Origin: Pseudaminobacter sp040049255
GTDB taxonomy: Bacteria; Pseudomonadota; Alphaproteobacteria; Rhizobiales; Rhizobiaceae
DNA: 64,000 bases
Assembly (NCBI RefSeq): GCF_040049255.1
Contig: NZ_JBDZDR010000010.1
Location: 65,890-129,889 of the forward strand
Direction: 5' to 3'
The notes below the pieces were generated by a model. It did not search any database. It saw only the letters and a program-made list of their open reading frames with translations, and was not told the origin of the DNA. Positions 1 to 7,455 of the stretch are shown in pieces. The translations under genes and the position numbers were made by a program. Each line of letters starts with the position of its first letter. The stretch's first letter is position 1.

Positions 1-218
1 CGCTGATCGTGAAGCAGATTTTCGACGCCATACGCGTGCTCAACAAGACGCAGGGCCTCACGGTGTTCCTGGTCGAGCAAAACGCCTTCGGCGCCTTGCG
101 GCTGGCGGATCGCGGCTATGTGATGGTGAACGGTGTCGTCACCATGAGCGGATCCGGCAAGGAGCTTCTGGCAGATCCGGAAGTGCGCGCGGCCTATCTC
201 GAAGGCGGCAGGCACTAG
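1..218 (+). CDS. livF: LivF-type ABC transporter ATP-binding protein, C-terminal fragment
   Basis: Only the last 70-odd residues are in the window; the reading frame is already open at base 3, so the gene begins upstream. The fragment contains the switch segment VFLVEQNAFGALRLADRGYVM typical of LivF, where Gln follows Glu in the position that is His in many ABC ATPases, and ends in AAYLEGGRH, a usual LivF tail. LivF is one of two cytoplasmic ATPases that energise high-affinity uptake of branched-chain amino acids. The binding-protein gene two loci downstream, on the same strand, supports this. The GTG at base 9 is internal, not the start. The family call is firm; substrate specificity is inferred. 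Confidence 0.9.
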   Translation, partial: LIVKQIFDAIRVLNKTQGLTVFLVEQNAFGALRLADRGYVMVNGVVTMSGSGKELLADPEVRAAYLEGGRH

Positions 219-300
219 CGGGGGCGATGAATGCGGCGATCGGGTCGCGTACGGGCTAAAACGCAGAACAGGGTCCAAAGGCCCGCGCGGAGGAGTTGAA

Positions 301-648
301 ATGCAGGGCATTCTCTATGAAGAAGCCTCGATCTGGCAGTTTTTTTTCGTGACCTGCCTGCTTGGCGGCTGGGCGGCCTGGATGACCGGCCGCGCCTGCG
401 CGCAGACCTGGCGCAGCTTCGCTGCACTGGTGTTCTATCTGCTGCTGCTGGGCATAGCGGTGCGCTTCATCCATCACGCGCTGTTTGAGGGAACGATGTT
501 TTCGCTGCAATACTATGCCGCGGACACGCTGGTCCTCATCATTCTCGGAGCCCTTGGCTTCCAGTACACGCGCACCAACCAGATGGTGACACAATATCAC
601 TGGCTTTACGAAAGAGCCTCCTTGCTGAGCTGGAGAAACAAGGCCTGA
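301..648 (+). CDS. Small integral membrane protein of a LIV operon (DUF6867-like)
   Basis: The protein has 115 residues with three or four hydrophobic stretches: about residues 12-30, 40-58 and 70-90. It ends in a polar tail with a Tyr-rich stretch. A good ribosome site (GGAGGAG) lies just before the ATG. It sits between livF and the LIV binding protein on the same strand, so it is probably co-transcribed. I recall small proteins of this type, annotated DUF6867, at the same place in other rhizobial LIV operons, but that name is from memory. No function is known. Its position suggests an accessory membrane partner of the transporter, which is inference only. Confidence 0.75.
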   Translation: MQGILYEEASIWQFFFVTCLLGGWAAWMTGRACAQTWRSFAALVFYLLLLGIAVRFIHHALFEGTMFSLQYYAADTLVLIILGALGFQYTRTNQMVTQYHWLYERASLLSWRNKA

Positions 649-787
649 TCTTCAAATAATAGCCCCGGTTCTTCTTTGAATCGGCGTGACAATAAGCCGG
701 AAAATCGGCAAACTAATCTTTCTGCGATAGGGGTGGGCATCGCATGAAAGCATCATCCACGTCCGCCCGTCTAATGGGAGTGTTTCA

Positions 788-1906
788 ATGAAAAAATCAC
801 TGTTGTCTGCAGTTGCACTGACTGCGCTGATGGCGTTCAGCGGAAGCGCCTGGGCAGACATCCTGCTCGGCGTCGGCGGTCCGATCACCGGCCCGAACGC
901 GGCCTTCGGCGCGCAGCTTCAAAAGGGCGCCGAGCAGGCGGCCGCAGATATCAATGCCGCGGGCGGCATCAATGGCGAACAGATCAAGGTTTCGGTCGGC
1001 GACGACGTTTCCGACCCCAAGCAGGGCATCTCGGTTGCCAACAAGTTCGTTGCCGATGGCGTGAAGTTCGTCGTCGGTCACTTCAACTCGGGCGTCTCGA
1101 TCCCGGCCTCGGAAGTCTATGCCGAAAACGGCATCCTGGAGGTCACGCCGGCCGCGACCAACCCGGTCTTCACCGAGCGTGGCCTGTGGAACACCATTCG
1201 CGTCTGCGGCCGCGACGACCAGCAGGGCGAGATTGCCGGCGCCTACATCGCCAAGAAGTTCCCCGACGCCAAGGTGGCTGTCATTCATGACAAGACCCCC
1301 TACGGCCAGGGCCTTGCCGACGAAACCAGAAAGGCGCTCGTTGCCGCCGGCCACAAAGACGTCATGTATGAAGGCGTCAACACCGGCGACAAGGACTTCT
1401 CGGCGCTGATCGCCAAGATGAAGGAAGCCGGCGTCACCATGATCTACTGGGGCGGCCTGCACACCGAAGCCGGCCTGATCATCCGCCAGGCGGCCGACCA
1501 GGGCCTGAAGGCGCCGCTGTTCTCGGGCGACGGCATCGTGTCGAACGAGCTCGCCTCGATCGCCGGCGATGCGGTGGCGGGCACCTACAACACCTTCGGT
1601 CCGGACCCGCGCAACAACCCGGCCGCCAAGGAAGTGGTCGAGAAGTTCCGCGCTGCCGGCTTCGAGCCCGAGGCCTACACGCTCTACTCCTATGCCGCCA
1701 CGCAGGTCATCGCGCAGGCTGCGACCGCTGCCGGCTCGAACGACCCGCAGGAAGTTGCCAAGGCCATCAAGTCCAAGGGCCCCTTCAAGACGGTTCTGGG
1801 CGATCTCTCCTTCAACGAGAAGGGCGACCGTACCGACGCCGACTACGTGGTCTACCAGTGGAAGAAGGGCGACGACGGCAAGTACAACTACTTCCAGATC
1901 GACTAA
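788..1906 (+). CDS. Branched-chain amino acid ABC transporter periplasmic binding protein
   Basis: The product has 372 residues. A Sec signal peptide is clear: Lys-Lys start, hydrophobic core and cleavage after GSAWA, giving a mature protein starting near residue 24 with DILLGVGGPITGPNAAFG. The rest is a type I periplasmic fold of the LivJ/LivK (Leu/Ile/Val-binding) family, including GDDVSDPKQG, CGRDDQQG and VIHDKTPYGQG segments. It binds branched-chain amino acids, or a related amino acid or amide, in the periplasm and delivers them to LivHMGF. It follows livF and the small membrane gene on the same strand, and a strong terminator follows it, so it is the last gene of the operon. A paralogue lies at 45519-46631. 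Confidence 0.93.
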   Translation: MKKSLLSAVALTALMAFSGSAWADILLGVGGPITGPNAAFGAQLQKGAEQAAADINAAGGINGEQIKVSVGDDVSDPKQGISVANKFVADGVKFVVGHFNSGVSIPASEVYAENGILEVTPAATNPVFTERGLWNTIRVCGRDDQQGEIAGAYIAKKFPDAKVAVIHDKTPYGQGLADETRKALVAAGHKDVMYEGVNTGDKDFSALIAKMKEAGVTMIYWGGLHTEAGLIIRQAADQGLKAPLFSGDGIVSNELASIAGDAVAGTYNTFGPDPRNNPAAKEVVEKFRAAGFEPEAYTLYSYAATQVIAQAATAAGSNDPQEVAKAIKSKGPFKTVLGDLSFNEKGDRTDADYVVYQWKKGDDGKYNYFQID

Positions 1907-1922
1907 GCTTTAAATCTAGAGC

Positions 1923-1952
1923 AAATGCCCGGCGCCTGCGCCGGGCATTTTT
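1923..1952 (+). terminator. Rho-independent terminator after the LIV binding-protein gene
   Basis: A 13-base arm at 1923-1935 is perfectly complementary to 1938-1950, and the 3' arm runs into a T stretch. It lies 17 bases after the binding-protein stop and closes the LIV operon. An ATG inside it opens the pyc frame early, which is one reason to reject that upstream start for pyc. Confidence 0.9.
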
Positions 1953-2023
1953 GTTTGCACCGCATCAATTGTGAGGCTAAGCAGACCGGCGCCCCTCTCC
2001 CAACGTCAATCGGAGAAAGTCCT

Positions 2024-5000
2024 TTGCCGATCAGCAAGATCCTCGTCGCCAACCGTTCAGAGATTGCCATTCGCGTGTTTCGCGCGGCCAATGAGCTCGG
2101 GCTCAAAACCGTCGCGATCTGGGCCGAGGAAGACAAATATTCGCTGCATCGGTTCAAAGCCGATGAATCCTACCAGGTCGGGCGCGGCCCCCATCTGGCC
2201 CGGGAATTGGGACCGATCGAGAGCTACCTGTCGATCGACGAAGTGATCCGGGTTGCCAAGCTTTCCGGCGCCGATGCGATCCATCCCGGCTACGGGCTGC
2301 TTTCGGAAAGCCCTGAATTTGCAGAGGCTTGCGCCGAAAATGGCATCGTCTTCATTGGGCCCAAGCCCGGAACCATGCGCCGTCTGGGCAACAAGGTCGC
2401 TGCCCGCCACCTTGCCATGGAAGTGGGCGTGCCGGTCGTCCCGGCAACCGATCCGCTGCCCGACGACATGGAAGCGGTCAAGAAGCTGGCTGCCGAGATC
2501 GGCTATCCGGTCATGCTCAAGGCCTCATGGGGCGGCGGCGGGCGCGGCATGCGCGCGATCCGCTCCGAAGCCGATCTCGCCCGTGAAGTCACGGAAGGCA
2601 AGCGGGAGGCGAAGGCCGCGTTCGGTAAGGACGAGGTCTATCTCGAGAAGTTGATCGAGCGGGCGCGCCATGTCGAGGTGCAGGTGCTGGGCGACACCCA
2701 TGGCAACGTGGTGCACCTTTTCGAGCGCGACTGCTCCATCCAGCGCCGCAACCAGAAGGTGGTCGAGCGCGCCCCGGCGCCTTATCTCAGCGACGAGCTG
2801 CGGCAGGAGCTTTGCGGCCATGCGCTGAAGCTCGCCAAGGAAACCAACTATATCGGCGCCGGCACGGTCGAGTTCCTGCAGGATGCGGATACCGGAAAAT
2901 TCTACTTCATCGAAGTCAATCCGCGCATCCAGGTCGAGCATACTGTCACCGAAGAGGTGACCGGCATCGACATCGTCAAGGCGCAGATCCATATCCTCGA
3001 CGGCTTCGCGATCGGCAAGCCGGAATCCGGAGTGCCCAGCCAGTCGAAAATCCGGCTGAACGGCCACGCCCTGCAGTGCCGCATCACCACGGAAGACCCG
3101 GAGCACAATTTCATCCCGGACTATGGCCGCATCACCGCCTATCGCGGCGCGACCGGCTTCGGCATCCGCCTCGACGGCGGCACTGCCTATTCGGGCGCGG
3201 TGATCACCCGCTTCTACGATCCGCTTCTGGAGAAGGTGACCGCCTGGGCGCCGACAGCCGACGAGGCGATCGCGCGCATGCACCGTGCGCTTCGGGAGTT
3301 CCGCATTCGCGGCGTGGCGACCAATCTGACGTTCCTGGAAGCGATCATCACGCATCCGGGCTTCCGCGCAAACAGCTACACGACGCGGTTCATCGACTCG
3401 ACGCCGGAGCTGTTTGCACAGGTCAAGCGCCAGGACCGCGCGACGAAGCTCCTGAACTATCTGGCCGACGTGACGGTCAACGGGCATCCGGAGACCCGCG
3501 GCCGCGCCAAGCCCAATCCGCACGCGGCTGCCCCTGTCATTCCCTGGTTCACCGGCCCCGTGCCGGACGGCACCAAGCAGCGTCTCGACGCGCTCGGACC
3601 TGAGAAATTCGCCGAGTGGATGCGCGGCGAAAAGCGGGTGCTCGTTACCGACACGACGATGCGCGACGCCCACCAGTCGCTGCTGGCGACGCGCGTGCGC
3701 ACCTATGACATCGCTCGCATTGCCGGAACCTATGCCCGCGCTTTGCCGCAGTTGCTGTCGCTCGAATGCTGGGGCGGCGCGACCTTCGACGTGGCGATGC
3801 GCTTCCTGACCGAGGACCCTTGGGAGAGGCTGTCGCAGGTTCGCGAGGCTGCGCCCAACCTGCTGCTGCAGATGCTGCTGCGCGGCGCCAATGGCGTCGG
3901 TTATACCAACTACCCCGACAATGTCGTGCAGCATTTCGTGAGACAAGCGGCTGCCGGCGGCATCGACCTGTTCCGCGTGTTCGACTGCCTGAACTGGGTC
4001 GAGAACATGCGCGTCGCCATGGACGCCGTGCTGGCCGAAGGCAAGCTGTGCGAGGCGGCGATTTGCTACACCGGCGACATACTCGATCCGGCGCGGGCGA
4101 AGTATGACCTGAAATACTATGTCGGCCTCACAAATGAGCTGGAGGCCGCGGGCGCCCACATCATCGCGGTCAAGGACATGGCCGGGCTGCTCAAGCCGGC
4201 GGCGGCGCGCGTTCTGTTCAAGGCGCTGCGTGAGGCAACCGACCTGCCGATCCATTTCCACACCCATGATACGTCGGGCCTGTCGGCCGCCACGGTGCTT
4301 GCCGCGGTCGAAAGCGGCGTCGATGCCGTCGATGCCGCGATGGATGCCTTCTCCGGCAACACCTCGCAGCCCTGCCTTGGCTCCATCGTGCAGGCGCTGC
4401 GCGGCGACGAGCGCGACCCCGGCCTGGACCCCAACTGGATACGCCGCATCTCCTTCTACTGGGAGGCCGTGCGCAACCAGTACGCGGCCTTCGAGAGCGA
4501 TCTGAAGGGGCCGGCTTCGGAGGTCTACCTGCACGAGATGCCGGGCGGCCAGTTCACCAACCTCAAGGAACAGGCCCGCTCGCTGGGGCTGGAGACGCGC
4601 TGGCACGAGGTCGCGCAGGCCTACCACGACGTGAACCTGATTGTCGGCGACATCGTCAAGGTTACGCCGTCGTCCAAGGTCGTGGGCGACATGGCGCTGA
4701 TGATGGTGAGCCAGGATCTCACCGTCGCGGACGTCGAGGACCCGGAGAAGGACATCGCCTTCCCGGATTCGGTGGTATCGATGCTGCGCGGCGATCTCGG
4801 CCAGTCGCCGGGCGGTTGGCCGGCCGCACTGCAGAAGAAGGCGCTGAAGGGCGAAAAGCCCATCACCGTGCGCCCGGGCTCGCTGCTCAAGCCGGCCGAT
4901 CTTGCAGCCAACCGCAAGGAGATCGAAGGAAAGCTCGGCCGTTCGATGAGCGAGTTCGAGTTCGCATCCTGGCTGATGTACCCCAAGGTGTACTCGGACT

Positions 5001-5482
5001 TCGCGGCGGCGCAGGAAAGCTATGGCCCGGTCAGCGTGCTGCCCACGCCGGCCTATTTCTACGGCATGGAGCCCGAGGACGAGATCTTCGTAGACATCGA
5101 AAAGGGCAAGACACTGGTGGTCCGCTGCCTGGCCATCGGCGACGTCGACGACAAGGGCATGGTCACGGTGTTCTTCGAGCTCAACGGCCAGCCGCGTCGC
5201 GTGAAGGTGCCGGACCGGGCGCATGGTACTTCCGCCGCCAGGGCGCGGCGCAAGGCCGAACCGGGTAACGACGCGCATGTCGGAGCGCCGATGCCGGGGG
5301 TTGTCTCGACGCTGGCGGTGGCTGCAGGACAGTCGGTCAAGGCAGGCGACGTGCTGCTTTCCATCGAGGCGATGAAGATGGAGACGGCGCTGCACGCCGA
5401 ACGCGACGGCACCATTGCGGAAGTGCTGGTCAAGTCGGGAGACCAGATCGACGCCAAGGACCTTCTGGTGGTCTTCGGCTAA
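2024..5482 (+). CDS. pyc: Pyruvate carboxylase
   Basis: This biotin enzyme makes oxaloacetate from pyruvate, bicarbonate and ATP to refill the TCA cycle and feed gluconeogenesis. From N to C: biotin carboxylase with an ATP-grasp Gly loop SWGGGGRGM near residue 170; carboxyltransferase beginning around TTMRDAHQSLLATRVR (about 541), with the metal-site segment HFHTHDTSG; and a biotinyl domain with AMKM, the biotinylated Lys at about 1118 of 1152. I place the start at TTG 2024 because CGGAGAAAG lies just upstream and the protein then begins MPISKILVANRSEIAIRVF. The open frame extends back to ATG 1925, but that codon is inside a terminator. The length matches rhizobial PYC. Confidence 0.97.
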   Translation: MPISKILVANRSEIAIRVFRAANELGLKTVAIWAEEDKYSLHRFKADESYQVGRGPHLARELGPIESYLSIDEVIRVAKLSGADAIHPGYGLLSESPEFAEACAENGIVFIGPKPGTMRRLGNKVAARHLAMEVGVPVVPATDPLPDDMEAVKKLAAEIGYPVMLKASWGGGGRGMRAIRSEADLAREVTEGKREAKAAFGKDEVYLEKLIERARHVEVQVLGDTHGNVVHLFERDCSIQRRNQKVVERAPAPYLSDELRQELCGHALKLAKETNYIGAGTVEFLQDADTGKFYFIEVNPRIQVEHTVTEEVTGIDIVKAQIHILDGFAIGKPESGVPSQSKIRLNGHALQCRITTEDPEHNFIPDYGRITAYRGATGFGIRLDGGTAYSGAVITRFYDPLLEKVTAWAPTADEAIARMHRALREFRIRGVATNLTFLEAIITHPGFRANSYTTRFIDSTPELFAQVKRQDRATKLLNYLADVTVNGHPETRGRAKPNPHAAAPVIPWFTGPVPDGTKQRLDALGPEKFAEWMRGEKRVLVTDTTMRDAHQSLLATRVRTYDIARIAGTYARALPQLLSLECWGGATFDVAMRFLTEDPWERLSQVREAAPNLLLQMLLRGANGVGYTNYPDNVVQHFVRQAAAGGIDLFRVFDCLNWVENMRVAMDAVLAEGKLCEAAICYTGDILDPARAKYDLKYYVGLTNELEAAGAHIIAVKDMAGLLKPAAARVLFKALREATDLPIHFHTHDTSGLSAATVLAAVESGVDAVDAAMDAFSGNTSQPCLGSIVQALRGDERDPGLDPNWIRRISFYWEAVRNQYAAFESDLKGPASEVYLHEMPGGQFTNLKEQARSLGLETRWHEVAQAYHDVNLIVGDIVKVTPSSKVVGDMALMMVSQDLTVADVEDPEKDIAFPDSVVSMLRGDLGQSPGGWPAALQKKALKGEKPITVRPGSLLKPADLAANRKEIEGKLGRSMSEFEFASWLMYPKVYSDFAAAQESYGPVSVLPTPAYFYGMEPEDEIFVDIEKGKTLVVRCLAIGDVDDKGMVTVFFELNGQPRRVKVPDRAHGTSAARARRKAEPGNDAHVGAPMPGVVSTLAVAAGQSVKAGDVLLSIEAMKMETALHAERDGTIAEVLVKSGDQIDAKDLLVVFG

Positions 5483-5493
5483 CCTCCGTAACC

Positions 5494-5527
5494 TCACGGC
5501 GCCCAGGCCTGCTGCCGGGCGCCGTGA
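5494..5527. terminator. Strong hairpin between convergent pyc and deoR-family genes
   Basis: An 11-base arm at 5494-5504 pairs perfectly with 5517-5527 around a 12-base loop. There is no long T run on either side, but the position between two convergent stops (5482 and 5538) suggests it ends transcription from both directions. Confidence 0.6.
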
Positions 5528-5537
5528 CGACCGTGTG

Positions 5538-6266
5538 CTACCCGGAGGTTTCCCGGCGGTCCGAAATGACCGAAGTGAAGGCGGAGACCTCGGCGAAATG
5601 CGCGGGCCTGACCTTGCCGAACTTGCTTGCGTCGACCACGAGATGCGCCTCCAGCGCGCGTTCGATCGCCATCTGCTTGATGGGCACTTCGTGGAAATGC
5701 GAGCAGGTGATGCCGCGTGTCTCGTGCACGCCGCCGGCCGAGATGAAGGCCTTGTTGAGGTTGATGCGCTTCAGCGTCTCAAGCCCTTCCTCACTGGAGA
5801 ACGAGGCTGCTTCGGGGTGATAGAGACCGCCCAGCATGATCAGCCGGGTGTTCCTGCGGTGGCAGAGAATTTCGGCCACGTTCATCGAATAGCAGATCGC
5901 CGTCAGCCGCATGTCTTCCGGGATACGTGCGGCCAGGTGCGGCGTGGTCGTGCCGCAATCGATGAAGATGGTGTCGTCTTCCTCGATGAGCTTCACCGCC
6001 TCGGCGCAAGCCGCCGCTTTCGCGGCCGCGTGGCTGTCGCTTTCCCGGGCCAGCGAGTAGTCGCCGCCCACGGGGCCATCGAGCGCGCCGACGATATAGC
6101 CGCCAAGGCAGGTGAAGCGATCCCGGGCCTCGGTGATGTCGCGACGGATCGTCATCTCGGAGACCCCGAGCTGCCCGGCAGCATCGCGCAGCCGCAGCAC
6201 GCCCTCTTTCTCCAACACCGCGCCCAGCGCATCCAGGCGTTCGCTTCTGCGTCCCGTTCTGCTCAC
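5538..6266 (-). CDS. DeoR/GlpR-family transcriptional regulator
   Basis: The N-terminus carries a DeoR-type winged helix (RLDALGAVLEKEGVLRLRDAAGQLGVSEM, then TIRRDI), about residues 5-55. The rest is a DeoRC sensor domain with the usual IDCGTTTPHLA phosphate-binding segment and the C-terminal VVDASKFGK motif. These proteins bind sugar phosphates and usually repress catabolic operons. I place the start at GTG 6266 (242 residues, the usual family size), with GGAGG four bases upstream; the open frame runs back to 6377, but those residues do not resemble the family. It is divergent from deoC-aldH, so it probably controls that operon, perhaps in response to deoxyribose-5-phosphate. The ligand is inferred. 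Confidence 0.88.
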   Translation of the reverse strand: MSRTGRRSERLDALGAVLEKEGVLRLRDAAGQLGVSEMTIRRDITEARDRFTCLGGYIVGALDGPVGGDYSLARESDSHAAAKAAACAEAVKLIEEDDTIFIDCGTTTPHLAARIPEDMRLTAICYSMNVAEILCHRRNTRLIMLGGLYHPEAASFSSEEGLETLKRINLNKAFISAGGVHETRGITCSHFHEVPIKQMAIERALEAHLVVDASKFGKVRPAHFAEVSAFTSVISDRRETSG

Positions 6267-6339
6267 GTGGCCTCCATCCGGATCACGAATTGCGGGCATC
6301 CCGGCCAGTCGTCGCACCCGCATACGGATAGATGCGCTC

Positions 6340-6375
6340 TTGACAGTTCTCACGTCAACATGAAACGATCGAAAC
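6340..6375. promoter_or_regulatory. Candidate promoter and DeoR-family operator
   Basis: In the deoR-deoC intergenic region, TTGACA (6340-6345) is followed by a direct repeat GAAACGATCGAAAC at 6362-6375. GAAA/CGAAA boxes are common in operators of DeoR-family repressors. Seen directly: the repeat and the -35-like hexamer. Inferred: that the adjacent regulator binds here. Confidence 0.3.
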
Positions 6376-6454
6376 ATAATGATGGAATTCTAACAAAATG
6401 AGCCGGCGCCCCTCCAGGCAGGCCCGGGTCGGCTCCAGAGGACGGGCACCATCC

Positions 6455-7444
6455 GTGACAAATCCGGATCATTCGACGCCGCAACGACTTGAAAACTTCC
6501 GGCGCAACGAGGGAACACCGTTGCGCACCGAAGCCTTCGAGGTGGTTCAGGTCAACCTTAGCGCGGTGGAGCGGCGCGCCGCGACGCTCCCCACCCGCCG
6601 CTCGGTGAAGAAGGAATATCAGGCGGCCTGGCTGATGAAGGCGCTGACCTGCATCGACCTGACCACCCTTGCCGGCGACGACACGCCCGGGCGCGTCCAC
6701 CGGTTGTGCGCCAAGGCGATGCGCCCGCTAAGCGACGAACTGGTCGAGGGGCTGGGACTGACGGATGCGCCGCCCACCGTGGGCGCGGTCTGCGTCTATC
6801 CGAGCATGGTGCCGTCCGCCGTCAAGGCGCTTGCCGGCTCCGGCATCCCGGTAGCCTCCGTCGCCACGGGTTTTCCGGCTGGCCAGACACCGCTGCCGTT
6901 GCGTTTGGCCGAGATCCGCTATGCGGTGGAAGAGGGTGCCCAGGAGATCGACATCGTCATCAACCGGGCTCTCGTCTTCAGCCAAGATTGGCAGGCGCTC
7001 TATGACGAGGTGGCGGCGATGCGCGAGGCCTGCGGCGAGGCGCATCTGAAGGCCATCCTGGCCACCGGCGATCTCAAGACGCTGCGCAATGTCTACAAGG
7101 CCTCGATGGTGGCAATGCAGGCCGGCGCCGACTTCATCAAGACCTCGACCGGCAAGGAGGACGTCAACGCCACGCTGCCGGTCAGCCTCGTGATGCTGAG
7201 GGCGCTGCGTGACTATGGCGAGGAGACCGGCTTCAAGGTCGGTTTCAAGCCCGCCGGGGGCTTGAGGACCGCCAAGGATGCCATGAACTGGCTGTTCCTG
7301 ATGAAGGAGGAGCTGGGCCGGCGCTGGCTGGAACCCGACCTCTTCCGCATCGGCGCAAGCTCGCTGCTGGGCGACATCGAGCGCCAGCTCGAGCACTTCG
7401 TCACCGGCCGCTACTCCGCCGCCTACCGGCACGCACTCGCCTGA
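6455..7444 (+). CDS. deoC: Deoxyribose-phosphate aldolase
   Basis: This enzyme splits 2-deoxyribose-5-phosphate into glyceraldehyde-3-phosphate and acetaldehyde. The Schiff-base Lys lies in ADFIKTSTGK (about residue 229) and the relay Lys in GFKPAGGLRT (about 265), both intact. At about 329 residues it is the long rhizobial form rather than the 250-residue E. coli form; the extra length is mainly N-terminal. The start is uncertain: GTG 6455 gives MTNPDHSTPQRLENFRRNEG, the type of N-terminus expected, whereas ATG 6398 would add 19 Arg-rich residues. It is followed after 11 bases by an aldehyde dehydrogenase that could oxidise the acetaldehyde, and preceded by a divergent DeoR regulator. Confidence 0.94.
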   Translation: MTNPDHSTPQRLENFRRNEGTPLRTEAFEVVQVNLSAVERRAATLPTRRSVKKEYQAAWLMKALTCIDLTTLAGDDTPGRVHRLCAKAMRPLSDELVEGLGLTDAPPTVGAVCVYPSMVPSAVKALAGSGIPVASVATGFPAGQTPLPLRLAEIRYAVEEGAQEIDIVINRALVFSQDWQALYDEVAAMREACGEAHLKAILATGDLKTLRNVYKASMVAMQAGADFIKTSTGKEDVNATLPVSLVMLRALRDYGEETGFKVGFKPAGGLRTAKDAMNWLFLMKEELGRRWLEPDLFRIGASSLLGDIERQLEHFVTGRYSAAYRHALA

Positions 7445-7455
7445 AAGAGACACCC

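Noticed and set aside
2525..5497. 990-codon open frame antisense to pyruvate carboxylase
   Set aside because: It is a shadow caused by high GC at third codon positions of pyc. It is rich in Arg/His/Ala/Gly with no family resemblance or ribosome site.
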